Below are positions 40,415 through 49,344 of a stretch of 64,000 nt of DNA, piece by piece. Made by a program: the position numbers and the translations under genes. Source of the DNA: Tetramitus jugosus (taxonomy: Eukaryota > Heterolobosea > Eutetramitea > Acrasida > Vahlkampfiidae). Positions within the stretch are counted from its first letter, which is position 1, and every line of letters starts with the position of its first letter. The stretch is from contig OW569355.1 of assembly GCA_937625935.1 (NCBI GenBank), positions 310,001 to 374,000 on the forward strand, given 5' to 3'. The notes below the pieces were generated by a model. It made no database searches, was not told where the DNA came from, and worked only from the letters and a program-made list of their open reading frames with translations.

Positions 40415-41554
40415 ATGTTCGCTGCTCTACAATCCCGTGTCTCTGACCTTGTCTCCAACATTAACGACAACTATATCAACAACACTACTGGCCAGATCAC
40501 CAACAATAGTAGTAGTGGTAGCTCTGCAAACAACAATATCAATAATAGCAGCCGAACACATGAAAATCGATCTCTCATGCAATATTCTTCCGAATTTTCA
40601 AGTGAAGAAGAATATGAAGACGATGATGATGAATTCGGTCGTCACCATCACCATCACGCGATTTCAATTGTTGACAATCGAGTCTCTGCAGAGACGACAA
40701 CATCATCGGCAGGTGATACTTTTAAAAATATTACGAATCAGTTGGGTTCTGTTGCTTCCAATGTCGGTGGTTCAATTGCAACCAATGTGAGTCAATGGCG
40801 TCAAAATTGGTTCAATAATGATGCTACTACCACTACTACTACTGCTGCTGCGAATGACTCTATACTACCAGTAACGACAACTACTACCACTACTACCACT
40901 ACTACCATGACAACTGCACCAAAATCAGCAACTGTTACTACTAGTAATAGTGCAAATAACAATACTAGTGAGAGTGGTGAGAGTAGTGGTGCGATTGCCT
41001 ATCTATCTTCTTGGAAAGACACTGCAAACAAGCAATTGGATGATGTATGGGTTCGAATGAGACCAGTGGAACCAGTCAATGAACCCAAGGGCTGGTTCGA
41101 CAGTGTGACAAGCGAGTTGGATCAGTATACGACGATGAGTCGGACGAATCGAATGTACGGTTTTGGGATTACGTTGGGCATTGGAGTGTTGTTTATTGTG
41201 ATTGCCATGGCGTTTTTACCATCGATACTTGTTGCTGCGCGCGCCTTTGGATTGTTTTATACGGTTGGTAATTGTTGTTTGATTGCGAGCACGTTTTTCC
41301 TGGTTGGACCCATGAAACAACTGGGAATGATGTTTGAGAAGGATCGGTTGATACCTAGTGTTTGTTTCTTGTCCTCTCTGTTCTTGACACTGTTTGCGGC
41401 CATGGTTCTCAAGAGTGCACTGCTGGTGTTGATATTGTTGGTTGTGCAAGTCATCAGTTTGGCTTACTATATTCTGTCTTACATACCATTCGGTCAGAAG
41501 ATTGTTGGTGTGTTTGTGAGTTCAATATCAACCGCAATCAGAGCCATGTTCTAA
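40415..41554 (+). CDS. SFT2-like vesicle transport membrane protein with a long low-complexity N-terminus
   Basis: A 379-residue protein. Residues 1-220 are Ser/Thr/Asn-rich with His and Thr runs and acidic patches. The C-terminal 140 residues hold four helices: ITLGIGVLFIVIAMAFLP, FGLFYTVGNCCLIASTFFLVG, SVCFLSSLFLTLFAAMVLKSA, and LLVLILLVVQVISLAYYILSYIPFGQ. GFGITLGIGVLF and VGPMKQLGMMFEKDRLIPS followed by YYILSYIPFG are typical of SFT2 (Got1/Sft2) proteins, which act in endosome-to-Golgi traffic. The N-terminal extension is far longer than in yeast or human SFT2. Divergent from the protease gene, about 245 bp between starts. Confidence 0.88.
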   Translation: MFAALQSRVSDLVSNINDNYINNTTGQITNNSSSGSSANNNINNSSRTHENRSLMQYSSEFSSEEEYEDDDDEFGRHHHHHAISIVDNRVSAETTTSSAGDTFKNITNQLGSVASNVGGSIATNVSQWRQNWFNNDATTTTTTAAANDSILPVTTTTTTTTTTTMTTAPKSATVTTSNSANNNTSESGESSGAIAYLSSWKDTANKQLDDVWVRMRPVEPVNEPKGWFDSVTSELDQYTTMSRTNRMYGFGITLGIGVLFIVIAMAFLPSILVAARAFGLFYTVGNCCLIASTFFLVGPMKQLGMMFEKDRLIPSVCFLSSLFLTLFAAMVLKSALLVLILLVVQVISLAYYILSYIPFGQKIVGVFVSSISTAIRAMF

Positions 41555-41653
41555 TGGGATGGTCCACAGTGTAAAAGAATTCTGTACAGTTAAATGTCAC
41601 ATGTGTCGATACGTTGTAATTAATAAACACGAAGATGGATGCTTTATTCTTTG

Positions 41654-42418
41654 TCAAAATTTGGTTTGTTGCTGCTGCTCTTGCTTGTGCAAGATTCGAG
41701 CCAAGTTCAAGTCTACATAGCGGAATGTCAATGAGATTCGTCTATAATTCTCATCTCTGATGATATAGTCGTCAGTTGAACCTGGCAAGAGTAGTTTCTT
41801 GGAGCTCTTGATACCATGCTTCCATTGATACCGCGCTTCTCCTCTGAAAACGTATAGACTACACGGTTCCAACAACACTGAGAACTTTGATTTTTCTCGC
41901 TGTTGCAACTCTCCTGCGTTCTTGTCATTCGCTGCTGCCGAAATAGGACTAAATGTCATCACACTCGGCTCCAACAGACTCAATCCAACAATTGTATCAC
42001 CAAACACTTGATCATTGTCCATGTGATCTGCAATATTCTGATTCGACACGTACTCGTTCACCAAGCACTGATTTGGCATATTCCCTTCATGGAAGAAGCC
42101 ATCTTGAATAAAACGATCCATCAAGAATTGAACTTTGGATAATGGATCAACTTCATAATAGGTCTCTGGTTGCACCTCTGGAAGATGATGTCTCGTGTAG
42201 TAATACACCGGACCGTAGAATTGTATTCGCCGCCGAATGGCGGTAAACCATTTCCCCGCATTTACCAGGTCCACAATATTTTCTTGTTCTTTTCGTGAAA
42301 TGTAGTTGGGTATGTATTGGAGACCATCAATGGAGGGTTGATGGCTCGATGTTTGGAAGTGTCTTCGCACAAACTTGAGTGTAGCATTCAACTGGAGTTT
42401 TCGAGCATTTCTTTGCAT
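41654..42418 (-). CDS. AlkB-like 2-oxoglutarate/Fe(II) dioxygenase
   Basis: A 254-residue enzyme, intron-free. It opens with a basic, possibly organelle-targeting N-terminus. The core includes IPNYISRKEQENIVDLVN, PNQCLVNEYVSNQNIADHMDND (the HxD iron ligands at about 133-135), IVGLSLLEPSVMTFS, the distal His in RYQWKHGI at about 201, and the RRISLTFR pair of Arg that bind 2-oxoglutarate. All iron and co-substrate ligands are present. AlkB relatives repair alkylated bases or demethylate RNA or proteins; the subfamily (ALKBH4/7/8-type likely) is undecided. Its tail is convergent with the SFT2-like gene, 100 bp apart. Confidence 0.85.
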   Translation of the reverse strand: MQRNARKLQLNATLKFVRRHFQTSSHQPSIDGLQYIPNYISRKEQENIVDLVNAGKWFTAIRRRIQFYGPVYYYTRHHLPEVQPETYYEVDPLSKVQFLMDRFIQDGFFHEGNMPNQCLVNEYVSNQNIADHMDNDQVFGDTIVGLSLLEPSVMTFSPISAAANDKNAGELQQREKSKFSVLLEPCSLYVFRGEARYQWKHGIKSSKKLLLPGSTDDYIIRDENYRRISLTFRYVDLNLARILHKQEQQQQTKF

Positions 42419-42731
42419 TTTTTGTTCGTGATAAACTTTTGACGGAGTTTCTCCACAGATGTTGCTACCTCAAGAACTTGACAGGGTTGTCTCAGCGAAC
42501 TGAAAACCGCGGGAAAAAGCAGCGCGCTTTCACAAAATGTCTGCTAATTCTCAACTAATTTTCTCAGAGTTTTTGTATCAATCCTAAATGGCATGTTGTA
42601 TCGTCGATGTAAAGGAAAGAAGAGCACAAATCGAAATATATTACCAGCAAGTGTTGGAAAACCTCCTGAATCATGGGTCAATGGTGTTCATTTTGTTGAT
42701 ACTGAGGTGAGAGAAGAGAAAGAAGGTACTG

Positions 42732-43749
42732 ATGACTAAGGAAGAAGCGATTGATCTTGTTCGAGCAATGAACCAGGTTAATGGACATTGTGGTCGCGAT
42801 GCTTTAAGAACACTCATGAAGGAACACTACTACTATGGTATAGATAAGATCATTTCATCCAACTCTCAATGCGACGAATGTGATCGACATAAACCATTTG
42901 TAGCCGATGAACAAACATATACTCCAATCATTACCACTTATCCACTGGAAAGATTACAGATGGACGTAACATATCCCAAAGAACTGAGGACAAATGGTCA
43001 TCAGGATATGTGGTTGGCAACAGCAAGGGATCATTTTACAGGTTATTGTTGGGTAAAGGTTATTGAGAATAGATCATCTGAAACCATGGCCAATTTCTAT
43101 AATGGAATCCTCAATAACATTTTGATGATGACAAGTATTGCATTAGTACCAACTATTGTCCAGTACGACCAAGGAACAGAAGGTAGAGGTCTGTTCGAAC
43201 AAGCGGTTGTGAATAGTGGTGCTCGTCTCGTTCGCAGTGGTGTCACTCATCCTCAGAGCAATGGAGGGATAGAGCAGTTTCATGGGAAAATCAAACCACT
43301 AGCAACAATAGTCATGAATGGTAATGGTGGTATGATAGTGCTATTGTTGAGGCAATGAGAATATATATAATCATCGACCATCCAGTGTCACACAGATCTC
43401 CCCATATCACATGTTCATGAATTTGTTGATTTACAATCCAACATATTGGACAACAAGAGGAGCGACCATCAATGAGTCGTTGAGAGCGACTGCGTCACTA
43501 ATTCATAGTTCAGTTGTTAGTTGCAAGGCTAAAAGAAGAAAGCTTGATGCCAAGAAGAGAACAAGGATGGTGAATGATCAGAGGATAAAGGAGGGTGATG
43601 TTGTATAGGTGAAAGATAGAAAGAAAACAAAGTATCTTGGAGAAGTTGTATCTAGATATGACAATGGACGAGTGAAGATTAAATTCACAGATGCGAATGG
43701 TGGACCAAAGGGTGAGACGCATGGAACTGGGCTTGTATATGGCAAGTAA
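42732..43749 (+). pseudogene. Retroviral-type (rve) integrase, frameshifted
   Basis: The first frame (42732-43358) has an HHCC zinc binding domain (GHCGRDALRTLMKEHYYYG ... CDECDRHKP). The catalytic core follows with all three acidic residues: QMDVTYP, VQYDQGTEG, and NGGIEQFHGK. A frameshift near 43340-43410 moves to the frame ending at 43608 (YNPTYWTTRGATINESL ... INEGDVV-type tail). A TAG at 43606-43608 interrupts it, then GEVVSRYDNGRVKIKF continues to TAA at 43747-43749, a small beta-barrel-like C-terminus. The domain order is the full integrase order. It is decayed by at least one shift and one stop. The short stretch before ATG 42732 may hold more coding sequence in another frame. Confidence 0.8.
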
Positions 43750-44026
43750 TTGTCAAAAAAGAGAAACAAGTGAGAGTCAGCTTTCTCGATTAGGTGACAA
43801 GCAAAATGAAGCAAGCAACGATCAAGAGCAAAGTCCTGAAACAATCACTATGGAGTGTAATGAAGAGACATCATATCCAAGTCACCCAGTACGCTCTAGG
43901 AAGGAGATCAAAAGAAGGCGAAGACAAATGGCAGAGAATAACAAGACGTTTTTATTGGCCAAAACTAAAAGTTACACTTTAGTGATTCACAATCCGTTTC
44001 CATCTTTTCCCTCACAGGGCTTATGA
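43691..44026 (+). pseudogene. Basic open frame downstream of the integrase, possible C-terminal extension
   Basis: This 111-codon frame overlaps the end of the integrase in another frame. It is polar and basic (SRKEIKRRRRQMAENNK) after an acidic Glu/Gln-rich segment. Integrase tails in Polinton-like elements are often similarly charged, so it may be the natural tail after a shift. No motif allows more. Confidence 0.35.
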
Positions 44027-44404
44027 TAATGTGGCCAGCATGGCACCTATCTCTCCAACAGGGAGTGGCTACCAGTCCCAGACGAATGTCGCCTTGGACC
44101 GCAATGGGAACTGGTGTCGTTACCCTGTTGTTGACATAGCCATCTGTGACACATTATCAATGACGCCTTACAGCATGCGATTTAAGAAGGGCGAAACGGG
44201 ACGGAGTAAAAAAATGTGTTTTTTTTCCGCTGGAACGGTGAAGCTTGGCGCTGTTTCAGGGCGCAGAAATACATCCGGAGAGAAACAGGGTAAGGGTCGT
44301 GGCTTTTTTTCCATACAACCAGAGTGATATCATTCATGATAACGACTGGTGTCTTGTGCACTGCTGGAGGTGGTGGAATTGGCGTAGGTAAACTTGAGAG
44401 TTAA

Positions 44405-44683
44405 AAAACTCCTCCCACAATCCAACCCATCAGATGGTTCAGCACTGGTGAATATACTGAACTAAATATCTGCAGCATCCAGACTGGGTATAAAAGATTA
44501 ACTTCAATGCTCTTGATCACAGAAGGTCAGTTGCATTATGAACCAATCATTCGAGAATATGCAATAATCTGCAATGGTGAATTATCGTTGCTTGTGACTA
44601 ATGATACTGAAAAAGTTCTCTATCATTATAGTGCCAAGGTGAGAGAATCTGATCTTCTGGGGTCTGTTCTATCAGATGTATGA
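44405..44683 (+). pseudogene. Unidentified open frame, about 92 codons, without start
   Basis: The frame has normal protein composition (WFSTGEYTELNICSIQTG, HYEPIIREYAIICNGELS). It is preceded by an in-frame TAA at 44402-44404, upstream of which the same frame reads on in a Gly-rich stretch. It looks like the middle of a broken gene. No family recognised. Confidence 0.35.
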
Positions 44684-44781
44684 TGTTGCCAATATTGCAG
44701 ATTATATGTCGACGAGTGTCCTTCGACAACAGCTTAACCCTAGTGTTAAAGAAGTGTCTTCATTCTTTCAGCTTCTGCTTC

Positions 44782-46001
44782 CTATGATCCCATGTCAATA
44801 TGTTGTGGTGGAATGCATTGTATTGCTTCTTCATGTACCGAATATACTCTCCTAACTCCTAATGCACGTAAATGTAGATCTTCCTGCTGGAGTAGCAACT
44901 TGATGTTGGTAAGCATCAGATCCTTCACTGGTTTCCACTTCAATGTACATTTAATCTTGAAAAAGAGGATGTATACTAGTACAGGGAAGGTTCAACCCCC
45001 TTGCAGTCAGTTTCTGATATGCTGTGATCAGTGTATTCACACTGACCATCTGGTCGTCAACAACGAGTAGTATGATTCTGGTGTTCTTGATGAGGTGATC
45101 ACAATTGTACAGATGCTCAATGCTTGAATAGCGAGATGCTGCATTCGATCCATCTATATATGAAACAAAGAAAGGCCACATATTCTGTCTGATCTCTTCT
45201 TCACTCATCTGTCCTAGTTCATCTGCGAGTAATAGCTTCTCAAGACCAGAAATATCGACTTTGCCATCCTGCTGTAACTTTTCAAGTCCTCTCATAGGAT
45301 CCACTTCATCCCATTTGATCATGACCGGAATCTTCTCCTTATCAAGTGGTACATCTGGTACCGTATGCCAGAAATCATCTTCCATATGGGTGTATATCGT
45401 TGCAGAATTCTATTGTCACATTCTGAAACAATCTTCCCAGACACTGAACAAGGAATGATCCCTCTTCCCAATTCTCACTGCTTTTGATTGCCTTACGTCA
45501 TACATCACCAACAGGTGACTTGTCTGTATGTAGATCTATAAATGCTATGAGTAATAGTTTAGATTCATCACCTGGAAACACTTATCCTTGCGCAATACGG
45601 CCTCTAGAATAGACCTCTGCATTGAATAACAATGATACCATCAATCGCAGACCCTGTCTGACATTCATTACAGACTTGAACTTCATTTCACAGTTGCTGC
45701 CGACTATCTGAACAATGTCGTTTAGAATTACAAATATACAACACACCAGCGTGACAATCTACACTGTATAATACCCAATAACTGAAGCAGTATGGCATCA
45801 ATACTAAATCACAGGTAACTGTTTCACAATCCCTGATATCTGGTAGAAATCGATTAATGTTAATGCTTCAACTCTCTGCGTTACACTGATGAGTATTGAT
45901 AGAAATTGTGAATCAACTAGAATGTGTGGAGAGTAACTGTACAACACACTGCGCATATAGTGAAGACTCGCAAAGAATAAATCGTTGATCAACGAGAACA
46001 T
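44782..46001 (-). pseudogene. Unidentified long gene, broken into at least five frames
   Basis: Reading the minus strand from 46001, protein-like stretches follow one another across stops and shifts. A first piece lies at 46001-45804 (LINDLFFASLHYMRSVLYS). Then come about 45720-45590 (CEMKFKSVMNVRQGLRL), about 45590-45395 (ESKLLLIAFIDLHTDKS, one TGA), 45385-44951 (KIPVMIKWDEVDPMRGLEK) and about 44970-44782 (LKWKPVKDLMLTNIKLLL). Together they would be about 400 residues. The consistent strand and quality suggest one ancestral gene. I do not recognise it. Confidence 0.45.
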
Positions 46002-46319
46002 CGTTGACAGTGAACAATGGGTACATCGTCAGAAGTATACTTGATGTTATGCAGTTGATTGGTTTGTTTGCATAATGTCAAGAATTCGCATCATGATGAT
46101 CATCATCGCAGCTATTTTTTTCGATTATAAAGTGTAACGGAGAATTGATTTTGACAAAATTTGAGACACCTTTTGATTTTTTTTTCATTTATCATTTGTT
46201 GCCACTTTATGTGACGTGTTGTCGCTCAGAACTGCAGATGTGTAACACATCTTCGCTACTGAGTCTCTCGGTAGTTACGTAACCGTTTGATGCAATACCT
46301 TCATCAATACATTCGGTCG

Positions 46320-47090
46320 TTTTTTAATACAACGAATGGTGCTCACGCACCACGTTGCGGAACTTTTATTTTTCTTTTGCGTGAGAGTAGGCTTACCTTC
46401 TCTGAACATGATCATGTTCAGTGGAGTGGCAGGTCTACGCAACAGGATTCATTCTCTTCTTGGAATGTTGTTTTGTTCCCTTCTTCAGGGACTCGTTGCG
46501 AGGGCTTCCACTACCATCTGGAGCACCACTGGTGAGATCAGATGGCTCCGTAGTCCTACACAGCCTTGACAGAATCCCGTGGGTGTGGAAGGAAGCGCTT
46601 TGCTTCCATCTACACTGGCATGGATTTAACGTCCCGAAGCAAAGCTTCGGCATATGTTTCGGTCTCCATCACAACAAAGGCGGTGTTGTACTTCTTGAGC
46701 ACGTTCTTGACCTTTGTTGTGCCGAGCACGGCGTTGATGTCGTCCTCCGACTTACCTTTGACACCATGGAGGACGACCTTCTTGGCACAATCAACGTTGC
46801 TTGAGTGCGGCCTTGCAGCCACTCACCTTCTTGTTACGGTTGAAGGTTTCAACAAATGAGTAAATGTTGTCATCAACAACAGTTACAAACGCAACAAACC
46901 TCTTGGAACCTGGTGAGCCATTCACCAAAATCCGAGTCATCACACTTTCCGGTGATGATGACCTCCTTGCTGCTTGGTGCAGTCCCCCTTGGGTTCTCAT
47001 ACGCACGAACAACAAATCGTTCGTTTTTTCGTCGGTTTTTGTCGATTTTTTTTTGTTCCATACAACCGTGTTTGCTTGCGCAGCAAACAT
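46320..47090. repeat. Cluster of short hairpins upstream of tRNA-Ser
   Basis: Within 770 bp are: GGTGC/GCACC (46338-46351); the perfect palindrome CTGAACATGATCATGTTCAG (46402-46421); GGAAG/CTTCC near 46590-46606; CCGAAGC/GCTTCGG (46634-46650); GTCGTCCTCC/GGAGGACGAC (46739-46777); and GTTTGCT/AGCAAAC near 47070-47089. GC content is higher than in the flanks. Such density is not seen elsewhere in the window. Confidence 0.55.
46610..47090 (-). pseudogene. Possible RRM-like protein remnant, frameshifted
   Basis: Two adjacent minus-strand frames read as one protein with a shift near 46800-46820. The first has SKRFVAFVTVVDDNIYSFVE. The second has KKVVLHGVKGKSEDDINAVLG, then NTAFVVMETETYAEALLRDV, whose strand/helix order (VVLHGV ... 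KVKNVLKKY ... TAFVVME) resembles an RNA-recognition motif fold. Basic Thr/Lys-rich sequence leads in. The similarity is only in pattern. Gene fragment of uncertain origin in the hairpin-rich stretch. Confidence 0.35.
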
Positions 47091-47113
47091 TCAAAAACCG
47101 ACACCCAATATCT

Positions 47114-47196
47114 GCACTCTTGTCCGAGCGGTCAAGGAGCCTGACTAGAAATCAGGTACGGGAAACCGTGCGTAGGTTCAAATCCTACAGAGTGCG
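47114..47196 (+). tRNA. tRNA-Ser(AGA)
   Basis: GCACTCT (47114-47120) pairs with AGAGTGC (47189-47195), and base 47196 is the discriminator G. The D-arm region reads TTGTCCGAGCGGTCAAGGAG. The anticodon stem CCTGA/TCAGG closes the loop CTAGAAA, giving anticodon AGA. A long variable arm (TACGGGAAACCGT) is diagnostic for serine. The T-arm has GTAGGTTCAAATCCTAC (B box). A T-run (CTTTTTTAT) follows at about 47200 as Pol III terminator. No intron. Confidence 0.95.
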
Positions 47197-47306
47197 AAGT
47201 CTTTTTTATCAAATAATCTTCGACTTTCGGAATAACAAGCCGAACCCCTTTGCCCAATCTGATTAGCAACGAATTCAAACAGACCTCTCCATAACTTTCT
47301 GTGGTG

Positions 47307-48654
47307 ATGGGATTGGTAGTTAAGGAGACGATCATGAACCACGAGCAATTATTCCTTTCTCTTGCTAGTCCCAGTGCCAATCAAAACAACACAATTTGGG
47401 ATTTCACAAAAACCCAGAATGACGTGCTGACGGCCACAAAAGCTTCTGTTGCAGCCATCTCCATTGCATTTTCACTCTGTTTTCTGGTGTATGTATTTCT
47501 GAGGAGTACCATTGGATTGCTGTCCTTCTTTGTCAACAACAGAAAGCTGAGAGGTCAAAATGGCACTGTTGGTGTGTACGACAATGAAACATGGAAGCAA
47601 TACTTTTCTCGGATGCAATACAGTTGCTATATTCTATCGAATCCCATTACTCGCGTGCTCGTCTGTGTTCAATTGGCTGAATTGATGGATGACGCTCAAG
47701 TGATGATTGAAGTGTTTGATCTTGCACAGTACGATTGGGTTTGCACACTGCAAGCAATCATGTTTCAGTACTTTGGCTTTGCAAAGATTACGTGGGGCTT
47801 TATGGTGTCCATTTGGATGATTTGGATTCTGGTCCTGAGAAAGACATCGACCCTTCTCATGTAAGTTTTCACTTTTTAGTTTATTTTAACAATTGCAAGT
47901 AGACACACACGCAACTGCGACTTACACTCAAAATCTGAATTCATTGTTTTGCTGCAGTCTGGAAATCATTTCTCATATTATTGGATGGGGCTTGCCAATT
48001 ATTGTGACAATCGTTCCAATTTTTACGGATTCCTATGGTGATTTGGGACGCTTTTGTTGGATAAAAGGTGATAGAGTTGGTACCTGGTTACGGTTTGCAC
48101 TCAACTATATTCCGTTGTGGGTCATCATTTCAGCTGTTGTACTCATGTACATCTTTACAATCAGTTGCTTGGTTCGGATTCAGTATTTTTCTTATCGGTC
48201 ACTGACATCCACGGCTCGACGTGACAAATTGTCTGCTAGTTTGAGTCTATACATGAAATTGGTATGTGAACAATTGTAAGCTCGCTATTTGAGTACTTCG
48301 AACAAATAGAACTAACCCTGTCACCAATGTTAATAGCTCGGATTACCTCTAATATTCGTATTATTGTGGGTGTTTCCTACTGTAACAAGAATTGTGGAAA
48401 CAGCCACAGGCAGAAAGTACTTTGTGCTCTTCTTTATGATGAATCTGACTCGTTATGGTCACGGATTCTGCAATACTCTGTTACTTGTGTTCTGTGCCCT
48501 CGTGACATCCATCCTGGAGAAAATGAAGCGTGGAAGAAGGAAAGAGTTTGTCGATGCAACTGAACTCGGCGACAAACGAACAATCAATGACGATGATATG
48601 TATGATCAATTCTTGGGTACTGAATTCGAGTTCAACGAGGACGAATACCAATAA
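47307..48654 (+). CDS. cAMP-receptor-like seven-helix GPCR, three exons
   Basis: Exons 47307-47860, 47958-48261 and 48337-48654 join in frame to 391 residues (donors GTAAGT and GTATGT, acceptors CTGCAG and AATAG). A second in-frame ATG at 47334 is an alternative start. Seven hydrophobic helices can be counted, beginning with AAISIAFSLCFLVYVFL, then YSCYILSNPITRVLVCVQLAE, VCTLQAIMFQYFGFAKITWGFMVSIW, IISHIIGWGLPIIVTIVPIF, FALNYIPLWVIISAVVLMYIF, LGLPLIFVLLWVFPTVTRIVE, and a last one with FCNTLLLVFCALVTSILE. The CTLQAIMFQYFGFAKITWGFMVSIW and GWGLPIIV pieces recall class E/cAMP-receptor-like GPCRs of Dictyostelium. Ligand unknown. The tail is acidic. Confidence 0.82.
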
Positions 48655-48816
48655 CTTCAGACCTTCGACATTTGCTCAACCAACCTTGTAACCACTTGTT
48701 CATTATTAAACATTATTTATCACCATCGGAATCGATTGAGATTCATGGTAGGAAGAATGCACGAGTCCTCTTTTTATTGTTCGACTTGGATAACTTGCCA
48801 ATGTGAGATAAATAAT

Positions 48817-49176
48817 TTATTCCCAACCGAGCAACTCAACTTCAAACAACAGTGTAGCTGAAGGTGGAATCAAACCAGGATAACCTTCTCTTCCATAGGC
48901 ATAGTCATGAGGACACGACAAGATGCACTTCTCACCCTTCTTCATCGACTTGACACCAATGTCCCATCCTCTGATCACTTCACCCACACCAAGCATAAAC
49001 TCAAAAGGTTCCTCTCTGTCTCTAGAGCTATCAAACTTTTTACCATTGGACTCCAATGTTCCTACGTAGTGAACACTGACCATTGTGTGCAGTGGGGGAC
49101 TATCACCAGTACCTTCCTTGAGCACCTTCTTTTTCAATTGACCGTCCTTTGAGACTGGAATCCACTCGTCTGACAT
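48817..49176 (-). CDS. FKBP-type peptidyl-prolyl isomerase
   Basis: A 119-residue single-domain FKBP. The typical core reads [85 protein letters not shown]. The aromatic and Asp residues that line the FK506 pocket in FKBP12 (Tyr, Phe, Asp, Val-Ile, Trp, Tyr, Phe) are at their expected places. It should be an active cytosolic prolyl isomerase. Convergent with the GPCR gene, 162 bp between stops. Confidence 0.96.
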   Translation of the reverse strand: MSDEWIPVSKDGQLKKKVLKEGTGDSPPLHTMVSVHYVGTLESNGKKFDSSRDREEPFEFMLGVGEVIRGWDIGVKSMKKGEKCILSCPHDYAYGREGYPGLIPPSATLLFEVELLGWE

Positions 49177-49344
49177 GATTCGTTGTTTGTTGTTTAGCTT
49201 GTTGTTTCTTGATTGTCCGTTCGCTTGTTGGAAGAATAAAAAAGTTTTTTGGCACCCAAGTCAACACAGCACATCATCAAACCAACAAAACCAAACCACA
49301 ACACCTACATCAACAACAACAACAACAAATAGTAACACACACAC

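Larger units (their letters stand above)
42550..46150. mobile_element. Decayed mobile or virus-like block with a retroviral-type integrase
   Basis: Between the AlkB-like gene and the tRNA-Ser there are about 3.6 kb of broken coding frames on both strands. The integrase is on plus at the left. Further plus-strand frames lie at 43691-44026 and 44405-44683. A long broken minus-strand gene lies at 44782-46001. The mix of strands and the separate integrase look less like a simple LTR element and more like a Polinton-type or virus-like remnant. No inverted or long terminal repeats were found by eye. The whole block is crippled by stops and shifts. Confidence 0.5.

Noticed and set aside
47301-47380. 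Minus-strand frame overlapping the tRNA-Ser and the GPCR start
   Set aside because: It reads through a clear tRNA and shows no family similarity.
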